From NCBI GenBank assembly GCA_016927755.1, contig JAFGLZ010000084.1, forward strand, positions 1 to 51,066: a DNA stretch of 51,066 bases. Direction: 5' to 3'. Positions 9,984-18,500 of the stretch are shown piece after piece. The stretch comes from Phycisphaerae bacterium (GTDB taxonomy: Bacteria; Planctomycetota; Phycisphaerae; UBA1845; JAFGLZ01). How positions within the stretch are numbered: the stretch's first letter is position 1; every line of letters starts with the position of its first letter. Below the pieces are notes generated by a model, which ran no database searches, was not told the DNA's origin, and saw only the letters and a program-made list of their open reading frames with translations. The translations under genes were made by a program, and so were the position numbers.

Positions 9984-12590
9984 ATGCCCAGACGACAGCT
10001 CCACACGCTCGCCCTCCCGCTCATCGCCGTCGCCTGCGCTGCGTCGTCGGCCGTCGCCGATGATTACACGGTCGACTTCCGCTATGCCCCTGCGTGGTGG
10101 CAAACGTCCATCTGTCTCCCGGACGACTGGCAGAAGACGATCGTCGGAAAGGAAGGAAGCCTCCTCTACGACTACGGCGGACAGCACGACGGCTTCAAAA
10201 CCCGTATCTCCTTCGGCTTGCCCGGGCCGAGAACTGACTGGGTCATGCAGGAACTACGGTCGCCGCGCGTGCCGATCGTCAAGACGACCTCGCGCCGCGG
10301 ACCGATCCAAATCGTTCAGGAGGCCTTCGCGATCGCGCCACGTCTCGGCCCGGACATCAAGCCCGTGGTCCGTGAGATCCAGCTCGAACGTGTCGGCAAC
10401 GCAACCGGCCTCGCCGGCTGGGCCGCCCCGTCGATCCCTGCCGACAAAGCCTTCGCCAACATCGCCGTCGGCTGGAACGAGCCGATCCACTATCGGTTTC
10501 ACGGCAAGGCGGGCGAGCGATACAGCGTTATCTTCGGCCTATGCGAGGGCCACCACACCGCGGGAGGTCAGCGAGTCCAGCACCTCCAGGTCGAAGGCAA
10601 GACGCGGCACACGCTCGATCTCGTCTCGAACGTTGGCCGCGGCAAGCCTGCCGTCTTCGCATTTGATGCCGCCGACGAAAACGGCGACGGCTGGATAGAC
10701 CTGAGCGTTGTCGCTGCCGACCAGGCCGGCGACAAGAACACCGTCCTCAATGCGATCTGGGTCTTCCCCGCCAGCGCGGCCCCCCCGGCCGACAAGCTCA
10801 TCGCGGGGCCCTGTCCCGATACCGCCCTCGGCTACGTCGACTGCGGAGGCAAGGAAGAAGCAGCCGGTCCGCCTCGCCACGACATGGTGATCGCTCACAT
10901 GATCTGCGACGGAAAGACATCGGGCGTGATCGTCCCATCGCTACTGGTCGAGAGTGAACAGCCGATCTGGGCCGACGCGGCCCAGCGGCGCGTCCGGGTA
11001 GGCTCCGACATGACGATCCTGCTTCGTGAGCCGTTTGAGATCGCCGACCAGCCGCCGGGCAAGCTGCTCCTCAACCTCCGCCAGGTCACCGTATCGCCCG
11101 GCAAGTCGCCCTCGTTGGTGATGTGTGTGGCCCGCGGGCGCGATGCGGCGGAGGTGCCGATCGAACTGTCACAAGCGGGCGCCTACCTCGGCAAGGCCGA
11201 GCGATTCTGGAAGCAGGCCGACCTGCCCTACGGGCGCATTACCGTGCCGGACACGGGCATTCAGGCCCTGGTCGACTCGAGCATCCGAAACATCTATCAG
11301 GCTCGCGAGATCAAGAAGGGCCTCCCCGCCTTCCAGGTCGGACCGACATGCTACCGAGGCCTGTGGGTTGTTGACGGATCCTTCCTCATGGAGGCGGTGA
11401 CGTTCCTCGGCCGGCTTGACGAAGCCCGCGACGGCATCGCGTATCTCCTCGGATTCCAGCGTCCCGACGGCGGCATCATGCTCATCGACGGACACCTCAA
11501 GGAAACCGGCATCGCCCTGTGGGCGATCGCACGGCACGCCCGCCTGACCGGGGACAAATCCTGGCTCGCCGAGGTCTGGCCCAAGGTTGAGCGAGGCTTC
11601 GCGTACATCCGACAACTGCGAAAGGCCGCCTCCGCGAACCCGAGTTCGCCGAACGCCGGTCTCGTCCCCGATGGCTTCAGCGACGGAGGCCTGGGCGGCA
11701 AGTCCGCCGAGTACACGAACGTCTATTGGACACTGACCGGGATGCACGCCGCCGTCGACGCCGCGAACTGGCTCGGCAAGACCGATCAAGCCAATGCTTG
11801 GCGGAAGGAATACGAGGACTTCCTCGCGACATATCGCAGGGCCGCCGCGCGAGACACGCGAAAGGATGCCCACGGCAACGCGTACGTCCCGATCCGAATG
11901 GTCGGCGCAGACAAGGTCGCCCCGCAGAAGGCCCAATGGGCGTTCCTGCACGCGGTCTTCCCCGGAAAGATCTTTCCGGAAAATGACCCGCTCGTCCGTG
12001 GAAACATGGCCATGCTGGCGGCCGTCGAGCGCGAGGGCTTGGTCTACGGAACCGGCTGGCTCGACAACGGCGTCTGGAACTACTTCGGTTCGTTCTACGG
12101 CCACGCCTGGCTCTGGCTCGGAGACGGACAGAAAGCCGCCAGAACGCTCTACGCCTTCGCCAACCATGCCTCGCCGCTGCTGGCCTGGCGGGAGGAGCAA
12201 CTCCCCGTCGGCCAAGGCGACCGGATCTGCGGCGACATGCCTCACAATTGGGCCAGCGCCGAGTTCATCCGACTCGTCCGACACCTGCTCGTCCTCGAGC
12301 GCGGAGACGAGCTGCACCTGTTGGAAGGGATGCCCGCCAAATGGGCCAGGCCAGGTTGCCTGACGAAGCTCGATGGGATCATCACGGAGTTTGGACCTCT
12401 GTCGCTCGAGTGCCGTGTGGCCGCGGACGGAAAGTCCGCCACCCTTCGCGTGACGCCGCCGGAACGATCCCGACCGTCCCGGGTTGTCTTGCACGTGAGC
12501 GGCTGGTCCGCCAAGTCACGGGCCCTGGACCTGCCTCCCGACCGCCCCAGCGAGAAGCGAGTAGCGATCACCGGTTCTGGAGGCCCCTAG
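9984..12590 (+). CDS. Secreted six-hairpin glycosidase-like protein
   Basis: The protein is 868 aa. The start is fixed by a strong AAGGAGGA ribosome site about 10 nt upstream of ATG 9984. A signal peptide follows (cleavage near AVA-DD, residue about 26). Residues about 150-265 look like a beta-sandwich carbohydrate-binding region (GKAGERYSVIFGLCEGHH; DENGDGWIDLSVVA). Residues about 410-780 are an alpha/alpha barrel typical of six-hairpin glycosidases: GLWVVDGSFLMEAVTFLG, YLLGFQRPDGGIML, VYWTLTGMHAAVDAANWLG and WNYFGSFYGHAWLWLGDG. The C-terminal beta domain has ERGDELHLLEGMPAKW and TEFGPLSLEC, which parallels the C-terminus of the protein starting at 1092, so the two are distant homologues. 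Substrate and GH family are not recognisable. It is divergent from the GH36 gene and ends in a hairpin. Confidence 0.85.
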   Translation: MPRRQLHTLALPLIAVACAASSAVADDYTVDFRYAPAWWQTSICLPDDWQKTIVGKEGSLLYDYGGQHDGFKTRISFGLPGPRTDWVMQELRSPRVPIVKTTSRRGPIQIVQEAFAIAPRLGPDIKPVVREIQLERVGNATGLAGWAAPSIPADKAFANIAVGWNEPIHYRFHGKAGERYSVIFGLCEGHHTAGGQRVQHLQVEGKTRHTLDLVSNVGRGKPAVFAFDAADENGDGWIDLSVVAADQAGDKNTVLNAIWVFPASAAPPADKLIAGPCPDTALGYVDCGGKEEAAGPPRHDMVIAHMICDGKTSGVIVPSLLVESEQPIWADAAQRRVRVGSDMTILLREPFEIADQPPGKLLLNLRQVTVSPGKSPSLVMCVARGRDAAEVPIELSQAGAYLGKAERFWKQADLPYGRITVPDTGIQALVDSSIRNIYQAREIKKGLPAFQVGPTCYRGLWVVDGSFLMEAVTFLGRLDEARDGIAYLLGFQRPDGGIMLIDGHLKETGIALWAIARHARLTGDKSWLAEVWPKVERGFAYIRQLRKAASANPSSPNAGLVPDGFSDGGLGGKSAEYTNVYWTLTGMHAAVDAANWLGKTDQANAWRKEYEDFLATYRRAAARDTRKDAHGNAYVPIRMVGADKVAPQKAQWAFLHAVFPGKIFPENDPLVRGNMAMLAAVEREGLVYGTGWLDNGVWNYFGSFYGHAWLWLGDGQKAARTLYAFANHASPLLAWREEQLPVGQGDRICGDMPHNWASAEFIRLVRHLLVLERGDELHLLEGMPAKWARPGCLTKLDGIITEFGPLSLECRVAADGKSATLRVTPPERSRPSRVVLHVSGWSAKSRALDLPPDRPSEKRVAITGSGGP

Positions 12591-12599
12591 CGGGCCTCC
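12579..12599 (+). terminator. Perfect hairpin enclosing the stop codon of the preceding gene
   Basis: GGAGGCCC (12579-12586) pairs with GGGCCTCC (12592-12599), an 8-bp perfect GC-rich stem with a 5-nt loop CTAGC. The TAG stop codon (12588-12590) lies entirely in the loop. There is no U-tract. It separates the glycosidase-like gene from the operon starting at 12738. I see nothing else in 12600-12737. Confidence 0.5.
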
Positions 12600-12737
12600 G
12601 ACCAGGGCGGCCAAGCCACGATCGTCACCGTCAGATGCACTGTCAAATCTTGTCGGTGGCGCTACGCGCGAGCCGCCGCCGCCGGTCAAATGGGGAGATC
12701 TGGTCCGCCGGATACGACTACGGGGAAGCGCTCCGCC

Positions 12738-14573
12738 ATGACATCCAACAGGCGAACTACACGGGTCCCGACCCTACCGCTAGCGGCGATTGCCGCGCTT
12801 GCGATGATCGTCCCAGCCCCGACTCAAGCCCGCGCCGAGGTCACCGCTTCCTTGGACGGCGTGACGATCTGGGTGTCACCGGAACCATTCAACGGAGACG
12901 TGCCTTTCACGAATACTCAGCCCGCCAAGGACATTGTGCCCAATTCGCTTCCCTATCCCGTTCCGACCGATCTCGTCATCGGCTGCGACACGATGGTTGT
13001 CGCGATGGACGTTGCCACTGGAGGCGCGACGGTCTACGTCCGAGACGGCAAGAGACTGAGGAAGCGAGCCAAGATTCTCCTTTCCCCCCTGGATCCCCCC
13101 GTGTCGTATTCGATCTGCCGGCATGAGCTCACTGGACCGCTGTCCGTTGTTGTCCATGATCGGTCTTCTGGCGGGGCGCGGCAGGACCGCCCGACCTACA
13201 CGCTCCGCCTCCAGCGAACAGGCATGCTGACGATCAGCCCGGCTGCTTCGCGCGAGTTGACGATCGCCGGCAGCAAGACTCGGTTCGCGATCGTTCCATC
13301 ACATGTGGGCGTCGATCTTGTCTATGATCCCCGTCAGTATCCCAACCGTCGCGCGATCAGCTTGCCGTCGCTGAACTGGCTCGTCGGCCTGCTCGAACGA
13401 CATGACGGCATGTTCGTGGGCGTCTGGCCACCCGGTAAGCAACGCGTGTCGCTCGGCCTGAACGAGCAAGCTCGAGATCGATGCTTCGACACCGTGTCGA
13501 TCGACATGGCCGGAGAGCCCTTTCATCTCTCCTACCTCGAATGCCCTGCCATCTGGCACCTCGAGCCTCTCAAAGAGACCTACCTGGAGACTGACACGGC
13601 CATCGACTGGAAACCGCCGTTCCCGGCCTCCTGGATCGGTCGATTCTACGTCGCCAGCGAGCAAATCCATTATCCCTTCTACTTCCTGCACAAGAAAACA
13701 GAGATCTGGGCCCGCGCGGTCCGCGGGTGGTACCAGTACCCCGTCTGGTTCAACGGCACAGAGACCATGTTTCATTCCGAGAAGAAGTTCCCACCGGAGG
13801 GTGACCTCCTCATCTACTCCCTCGAACGCGACGGACGATCCCACCAATGCCCGGATGCCCAGATGTCTCCCGTCGAGATCATGCGAACGGCCCTCGGACG
13901 TGACATCGCCGACCCTCTGCTCGATCTCGACGGGGCGACGCCGCGCAAGCTCGTCCCTCACGGGCGGGCCGTCTGCGGGATGAGCGATGTGATGACCCCC
14001 GTCTTTGCCGCCGGCAAGGAGGTCGAGCAGAAAGCCCTGGTCTCACGGCTCGCCGACGACATAGCCAGCTTCATCAGCCGCGTTCGCCAACGGGCCTATG
14101 AGTTCGATCGCCTTGCAGTGGACGTCGACGCCATCCTCGATGCCGAGATCCAGGCCAGGCCTGAAACGGCCGAATCCTTGAAGCCTCTCCGTAACACCAC
14201 CATGGCCATGCGCCAGAAGGTCAAGAACTCCATGCCCAGGATCTCCCTTGACGAAGTCAAGGCCTGGACGGATCAAATCAAGGCTCTCACGTCCTCGGCC
14301 GGCCCGAACAACCACGAGCAGTTCCTCGGACTGTCCTTCAAATGCCGATCAGTCGCATCCACTCAGGATGACATGGTCCGTGGCCTGAACGTCGTCGGCA
14401 TCCGAATGATGGAGGCCGTCGGAGAAGCGGCGATCCATTCGCCCTCACACGCTCGGCTGGCCGAACGAATCCTTCGAGAGATCCGGAGCGTCCTTAGACA
14501 TCCCTGTCCTTGGGAACCTCACCGCTCGCGAGCCCCCAAGCCTGATCCCAACGCGGGTCAACCAGAGGAGTGA
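12738..14573 (+). CDS. Secreted protein of unknown function, first gene of the SUMF1/propeller operon
   Basis: The protein is 611 aa from ATG 12738. This start is chosen because GGGGAAG lies about 10 nt upstream and a signal peptide follows directly (core LPLAAIAALAMIV, cleavage near ARA-EV); the frame continues upstream to 12690. I do not recognise the family. The first 430 residues look beta-rich with many aromatic residues (FYVASEQIHYPFYFLHKK; WYQYPVWFNGTETMFH), a pattern seen in extracellular sandwich or propeller proteins. Residues about 450-590 look helical and charged, possibly a coiled-coil bundle. There is no CxxCH motif and no obvious catalytic signature. The stop lies 4 nt before the next start, so it is co-transcribed with the SUMF1-like lipoprotein. 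A cell-surface or periplasmic partner role is likely but unproven. Confidence 0.75.
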   Translation: MTSNRRTTRVPTLPLAAIAALAMIVPAPTQARAEVTASLDGVTIWVSPEPFNGDVPFTNTQPAKDIVPNSLPYPVPTDLVIGCDTMVVAMDVATGGATVYVRDGKRLRKRAKILLSPLDPPVSYSICRHELTGPLSVVVHDRSSGGARQDRPTYTLRLQRTGMLTISPAASRELTIAGSKTRFAIVPSHVGVDLVYDPRQYPNRRAISLPSLNWLVGLLERHDGMFVGVWPPGKQRVSLGLNEQARDRCFDTVSIDMAGEPFHLSYLECPAIWHLEPLKETYLETDTAIDWKPPFPASWIGRFYVASEQIHYPFYFLHKKTEIWARAVRGWYQYPVWFNGTETMFHSEKKFPPEGDLLIYSLERDGRSHQCPDAQMSPVEIMRTALGRDIADPLLDLDGATPRKLVPHGRAVCGMSDVMTPVFAAGKEVEQKALVSRLADDIASFISRVRQRAYEFDRLAVDVDAILDAEIQARPETAESLKPLRNTTMAMRQKVKNSMPRISLDEVKAWTDQIKALTSSAGPNNHEQFLGLSFKCRSVASTQDDMVRGLNVVGIRMMEAVGEAAIHSPSHARLAERILREIRSVLRHPCPWEPHRSRAPKPDPNAGQPEE

Positions 14574-14577
14574 GCTC

Positions 14578-15480
14578 ATGACCCGCATGCGACGCCTAAT
14601 TCCTTCGACCCTTGTCGCCATCTCGGGAGCCTTGTGGATCTCAGGCTGTCAGAGATCATCCCCCTCGACAACGCGGCCTTCCGCGGCGTCTGATGCCACG
14701 GCGCCCGCACGTGAGCTTTCATCCCCCCTCGGTTTGGTGATGATACTCGTGCCCGAGGGCGAGTTCCTCATGGGAAGCGAGAGCGAGATTGACGCCCGCC
14801 CGCCCCATGCGGTCCGCGTCACCAGCTTCTACATGGGAAAGTACGAAGTAACCCAGGACCTCTATGAGGCAGTCATCGGGAAGAACCCCTCAAAAGCCAA
14901 GGGGCCTCGTCGCCCCGTTGAGCGGGTCACCTGGCTGGACGCCGTCAGATTCTGCAACGCGCTGTCCAAGAAGCAGGGACTCAGCCTCTGCTATGACCTC
15001 CAGACCAGACAATGCGACCTTGACGCCGACGGCTATCGGTTGCCTACCGAGGCGGAATGGGAGTACGCTTGTCGGGCCGGAACCCATGGTGACTTCCCGT
15101 TTGGGCCGGGGGAATCCGCCCTGAAGGATCACGCATGGTTTGCCGCCAACACGATGGGGCGGCCGAGCCCCGTGGGCAAGAAGCGCCCGAACGCCTTCGG
15201 CCTGTATGACATGCTGGGCAACGTTAGGGAGTGGTGTGACGACTGGTATGACGTGGGAGCATACAGGCAACGAGCCGGTAAGACCGCGAAAGACCCGACC
15301 GGCCCCGCGACGGGAGTCAAGAAGGTGCTCCGTGGCGGAGCCTGGACACTCTCGCCGGAGAGCTGCCGGACCTGGGTACGGTATTGCGACGATCCCGGTT
15401 TCAAGGATGCTTGCCTCGTAAACGACGACTGCGGCTTTCGGATTGCGCGAAGACCGAGCCGCCTTCGAGATGACAAATGA
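14578..15480 (+). CDS. SUMF1/FGE-like domain lipoprotein (lacks one FGE active-site Cys)
   Basis: The protein is 300 aa. The start is 4 nt after the previous stop, with GAGGAG ahead of it. The lipoprotein signal ends in ISGC. The rest is one SUMF1 (formylglycine-generating-enzyme sulfatase) domain: GEFLMGSESEIDARPPHAV, YEVTQDLYEAVIGKNP, CYDLQTRQCDLDADGYRLP, TEAEWEYACRAG and GNVREWCDDWYD. True formylglycine-generating enzymes bind copper through two cysteines in an RGGSxLC-x4-C motif. Here the motif reads RGGAWTLSPESC, so the first position is Leu258 and only Cys263 remains. It is therefore probably not a sulfatase-activating enzyme but a binding or structural relative. It sits between the unknown secreted protein and the propeller gene. 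The second SUMF1 protein of the operon (16537) has the same defect. Confidence 0.92.
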   Translation: MTRMRRLIPSTLVAISGALWISGCQRSSPSTTRPSAASDATAPARELSSPLGLVMILVPEGEFLMGSESEIDARPPHAVRVTSFYMGKYEVTQDLYEAVIGKNPSKAKGPRRPVERVTWLDAVRFCNALSKKQGLSLCYDLQTRQCDLDADGYRLPTEAEWEYACRAGTHGDFPFGPGESALKDHAWFAANTMGRPSPVGKKRPNAFGLYDMLGNVREWCDDWYDVGAYRQRAGKTAKDPTGPATGVKKVLRGGAWTLSPESCRTWVRYCDDPGFKDACLVNDDCGFRIARRPSRLRDDK

Positions 15481-15517
15481 ACGCGTGTCCATCCGATATC
15501 TGGTACAGGAGGTCCCG

Positions 15518-16540
15518 ATGAATCCGCGCGTACGATCATTCGGCTTGGTGCTTATCTTGATCTCTTCAGCCGTCGCCTGGGCGGCCGAAGCGGAGGTCCA
15601 GGACGACAAGACGCTGCTCGCTGAACTCAAGTCATATCCTCACAAGATCGTCTACGAATCGCAGCGTGGCGAAACATGGCAGCTTGTCCGCAGCGACGCG
15701 GATGGATCGAACCCGACGTCGCTCACGGACCGGCAGGTGACCCAGGCGTTCTACCCAAAGGTGTCCCCCGACGGTACGAAGATCTCCTTCGTCGCCGATG
15801 AGGGGGAGGGAGACTCGAAGGTTCGCAGCGTCTATCTCATGAACATCGACGGCACCGGTAGAGAGCTGATCGGCCGAAACACCCGTCAGCCCTGCTGGCA
15901 CCCGGACGGAACTAAGATTGCGTATCTCAAGGGCGAGTTCAAGGAGTTCAACTGCACGGACTTTGCCACGAAGGGGCTCTTCTTCTACGACCTGAAGACC
16001 AAGAAGCACCGCCAGCACCCCAACGAGAAGATCCACCACCTCTACAACATCTGTTGGTCTCCGGACGGCAAATGGATCTTCACGACCGTACACGCCGGGA
16101 TGGGATTCCAGCATGGCATCCTGGCCATCGAGGCCGACGGAATGCAGGTCGTGAACCTGGGCATCCCCGGTTGCCGACCCGACATCAGCCCGGACGGAAA
16201 GCACGTCGCCTGGAACGCAACCGACTGGGTCATCATGATGGCCGACATCGACATGACGGGCCCCCAGCCCAAGCTGAAGGACTCGCGGTCGTTGGTGACG
16301 AGCAAGAAGCCCTCGAAGGTCTACCACGCCGACTTCTCTCCGGACGGCAAGTACGTCGCATTCAGTCGAGGTTCCGCCAAGAAACGCCTCGGCATGGCCC
16401 CGGAAATCGTCGGCGTAGCCGCCAGCGGCTGGGACATCTGTGTGGTCGACGTGAGTCGAAGGAACCGCTGGGTCCAGATCACGCACGAAGGCCAGTGCAA
16501 CAAGGAACCCGACTGGCAGCCAATCAAGGGGGCCCAATGA
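15518..16540 (+). CDS. Secreted TolB-like PD40 beta-propeller protein
   Basis: The protein is 340 aa from ATG 15518, chosen for the strong AGGAGGT site 6 nt upstream and the signal peptide (core FGLVLILISSAVAWA, cleavage after WAA or AEA). The frame is open upstream to 15443, overlapping the preceding gene. The body is a chain of about six PD40 repeats, each with SPDGTK- or SPDGK-type turns: VSPDGTKISFVAD, WHPDGTKIAYL, WSPDGKWIFTT, ISPDGKHVAWN, FSPDGKYVAFS and a final DWQPIKG. This is the TolB/DPP-IV-like six-bladed propeller. No protease or other catalytic domain is attached, so it is likely a protein- or ligand-binding scaffold outside the inner membrane. Its stop overlaps the next start (ATGA), so translation is coupled to the second SUMF1-like lipoprotein. 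Confidence 0.88.
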   Translation: MNPRVRSFGLVLILISSAVAWAAEAEVQDDKTLLAELKSYPHKIVYESQRGETWQLVRSDADGSNPTSLTDRQVTQAFYPKVSPDGTKISFVADEGEGDSKVRSVYLMNIDGTGRELIGRNTRQPCWHPDGTKIAYLKGEFKEFNCTDFATKGLFFYDLKTKKHRQHPNEKIHHLYNICWSPDGKWIFTTVHAGMGFQHGILAIEADGMQVVNLGIPGCRPDISPDGKHVAWNATDWVIMMADIDMTGPQPKLKDSRSLVTSKKPSKVYHADFSPDGKYVAFSRGSAKKRLGMAPEIVGVAASGWDICVVDVSRRNRWVQITHEGQCNKEPDWQPIKGAQ

Positions 16541-17409
16541 TGGATCCAACCCGTCTCGTCTCGCACGGACGGCCCTGGCTCCGTCTCATCGTGGTGCCCT
16601 TCGTGTTCGTCGTCGGCTGCAAGAAGGTGGAGCAAACCGCCGCGCCTGCCAAGGCGCCCACGATCGTCAAGACCAAGAGCGGCATCGACGCGGTGCTGAT
16701 TCCCGCCGGATCGTTCCGCATGGGAAGCCAGGCCGGACAAGAGGACGAGCGCCCCGTCCACGAGGTCCGTCTCGACGCGTTTCTCATGGATCGAACCGAG
16801 ATCACCCAGGAGCAGTACGCCAAGTACACCAAGCCCAATCCCGCGCACTTCAAGGGACCCAACCGTCCCGTCGAGATGACCAGTTGGGCGGACGCGGCGC
16901 TGTTCTGCAACAAGCGTTCGCGAGCCGAGGGTCTCCAGCCGTGCTATGACGAGGAGACCACCGAGTGCGACTTCGAGGCAAACGGCTACCGGCTGCCGAC
17001 CGAGGCCGAATGGGAATACGCGTGTCGCGCGGGCGGGGCCGGCGAGTACCATTTCGGCAGCGATCCCGGCAAGCTCCAGGCCTACGCCTGGTTCGCTGAC
17101 AACGCCGGCAAACAGACGCACCCCGTCGCCCAGAAGAAGCCGAACGCCTGGGGACTGTTCGACATGCACGGCAGCGTCGCCGAGTGGTGCAATGACGTGT
17201 ATGCCAAGGAGTACTATCGCGCCTCGCCGCAGGCGAATCCGCGAGGCCCCAAAGAGGGCGATAAGTACGTGCTCCGAGGTGGGGCATGGAACAGCAGCGG
17301 CAAGGCGTGTCGATCGGCCTATCGGGTCGGTGAGGATCCGGGGTTCCAGGACGCCTGTTTCGCCAGGGACGCCCTCGGCTTTCGTTGCGTCCGCAAGCCC
17401 TCGCGGTAG
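16537..17409 (+). CDS. Second SUMF1/FGE-like domain lipoprotein of the operon
   Basis: The protein is 290 aa. ATG 16537 overlaps the propeller stop by 4 nt; a second ATG follows at 16540. The frame is open far upstream to 16054, but that part is a shadow of the propeller gene. The lipoprotein signal ends in FVVGC. The SUMF1 domain is complete: IPAGSFRMGSQAGQEDE, RTEITQEQYAKY, CYDEETTECDFEANGYRLP, TEAEWEYACRAG and GSVAEWCNDVY. The FGE copper motif reads RGGAWNSSGKAC, with Ser253 at the first Cys position and Cys258 kept, so formylglycine-generating activity is unlikely. It differs from the protein at 14578 but shares its subfamily insert (CYD..T..CDF/L..NGYRLP), which suggests an old duplication. 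It converges with the TrkA-N gene. Confidence 0.92.
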   Translation: MMDPTRLVSHGRPWLRLIVVPFVFVVGCKKVEQTAAPAKAPTIVKTKSGIDAVLIPAGSFRMGSQAGQEDERPVHEVRLDAFLMDRTEITQEQYAKYTKPNPAHFKGPNRPVEMTSWADAALFCNKRSRAEGLQPCYDEETTECDFEANGYRLPTEAEWEYACRAGGAGEYHFGSDPGKLQAYAWFADNAGKQTHPVAQKKPNAWGLFDMHGSVAEWCNDVYAKEYYRASPQANPRGPKEGDKYVLRGGAWNSSGKACRSAYRVGEDPGFQDACFARDALGFRCVRKPSR

Positions 17410-17423
17410 CCGCGCCTGGCAGC

Positions 17424-17438
17424 GCGCGTCACACGCGC
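17424..17438. terminator. Short GC hairpin between convergent genes
   Basis: GCGCGT (17424-17429) and ACGCGC (17433-17438) form a 6-bp stem with a 3-nt loop CAC. They lie in the 30-nt gap between the SUMF1-like gene (+) and the TrkA-N gene (-). It could be a bidirectional terminator; no U-tract is present. Confidence 0.35.
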
Positions 17439-17439
17439 C

Positions 17440-18492
17440 TCAATACGGCTCCGGATCGTGATTCTGCCGATGAATCTCCTTCAGCAGGTGTGGCTCTGTC
17501 TGCACGGTCAGAGCGTCTCCCGCCTGAAACGTCGTCTCCGCCGACGGAAACAGCGTCGACTCATCGCCCCGCGAGTGTGAGAGGACGAAGGCATGCTGGC
17601 CTCTTCCCAAATCGCGAATCTGCTTGCCGATGAGCTGGGAGTTCTGACTGATCCGGATCCTCGCCAGAGCCAGCAGGCGGCCGTCGACGTAGAAGGAGTT
17701 GACGATCGAACGATCGCTCGAGCTCGTCGCGAAAACGGGGGCGGCCAGCTCTGACGTGCTGAACGTCAGTTCCATGCCGAGTGACTCCCGCACCTTCGAG
17801 GCGAGTTCCTGGTCGAACATCCGCAGGATCACGCGAATCTCCGGGTGGAGCTTCCGTGCATCAAGAGCCATCTCCAGGTTGGCCAGATCATCGTCCGTCG
17901 CCAGGATAATGGACTTGGCCCGGGCGATGTTGAGCTGGTCGAAAACCCCCTCCTCACGGCTGTGGCCGATCCGGACCGGAACACCGTGCTTACTGGCATA
18001 GGCTAGGTTGGGGCACAGCGGATCCTTCTCCAGGACGGCGACCTGTTCCCCGAGCAGCAGGAGTTGCTCGAGCGTCCTCAAGCCCACCTTGCCCAACCCG
18101 CACAGCACAACGTGATTGTCCAGCGTCTTGCACATAGCGCGAACCCACTCTGGCGACGTCTCATCGAGACGCAGGAAATGGTAGCTGAACCGAACGATCC
18201 CATCGAGGATCACCACGAGACCTAGAGGCGGAAGCACAAAGTAGAAGAACCGCAGCAGCCAGTGATCCGGAAACTCGAGCAGGTGCTCCATAAAGATCAG
18301 GCAGTACGTCAGGTACAGGGCCTCGACGTAGCCTACCTCACGGCCGAGCTCTTCCTTCTCGAACAGGAAATGGAACGAGATGCTGCCCAGAAACAGCAAC
18401 ACGATCAGCCCCAAGAGCAATGGCAGAAAGTGGCGTACGGGCTTCCGCAAGTAGTAGAGATGCGCACGGAATCGCTGCCTTGCCGACCTCAT
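17440..18492 (-). CDS. Two-helix membrane protein with TrkA-N/TrkA-C (RCK) domains, no K+ selectivity filter
   Basis: The protein is 350 aa. Two membrane helices (about residues 21-44 and 78-101) flank a pore-like segment, the layout of RCK-gated potassium channels. A Rossmann TrkA-N domain follows, with VVLCGLGKVGLRT (GxGxxG at 132-137) and the acidic end of strand 2 in AVLEKD. A TrkA-C domain is at about 265-345 (IGKQIRDLGRGQHAFVLS; FQAGDALTVQT). The pore segment reads ALYLTYCLIFMEHLLEFPDHW where channels have TxTTVGYGD, so the selectivity filter is absent. It may be a non-conducting sensor, a channel of other selectivity, or a regulatory subunit. The start is supported by a promoter whose -10 ends 8 nt before the ATG; no ribosome site is visible, so the mRNA may be leaderless. 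Confidence 0.88.
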   Translation of the reverse strand: MRSARQRFRAHLYYLRKPVRHFLPLLLGLIVLLFLGSISFHFLFEKEELGREVGYVEALYLTYCLIFMEHLLEFPDHWLLRFFYFVLPPLGLVVILDGIVRFSYHFLRLDETSPEWVRAMCKTLDNHVVLCGLGKVGLRTLEQLLLLGEQVAVLEKDPLCPNLAYASKHGVPVRIGHSREEGVFDQLNIARAKSIILATDDDLANLEMALDARKLHPEIRVILRMFDQELASKVRESLGMELTFSTSELAAPVFATSSSDRSIVNSFYVDGRLLALARIRISQNSQLIGKQIRDLGRGQHAFVLSHSRGDESTLFPSAETTFQAGDALTVQTEPHLLKEIHRQNHDPEPY

Positions 18493-18500
18493 ACCGGGCT

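Noticed and set aside
16054..16536. Upstream extension of the second SUMF1-like gene
   Set aside because: The extension lies inside the propeller gene, is Arg-rich and would remove the lipoprotein signal; the ATGA overlap start is better.
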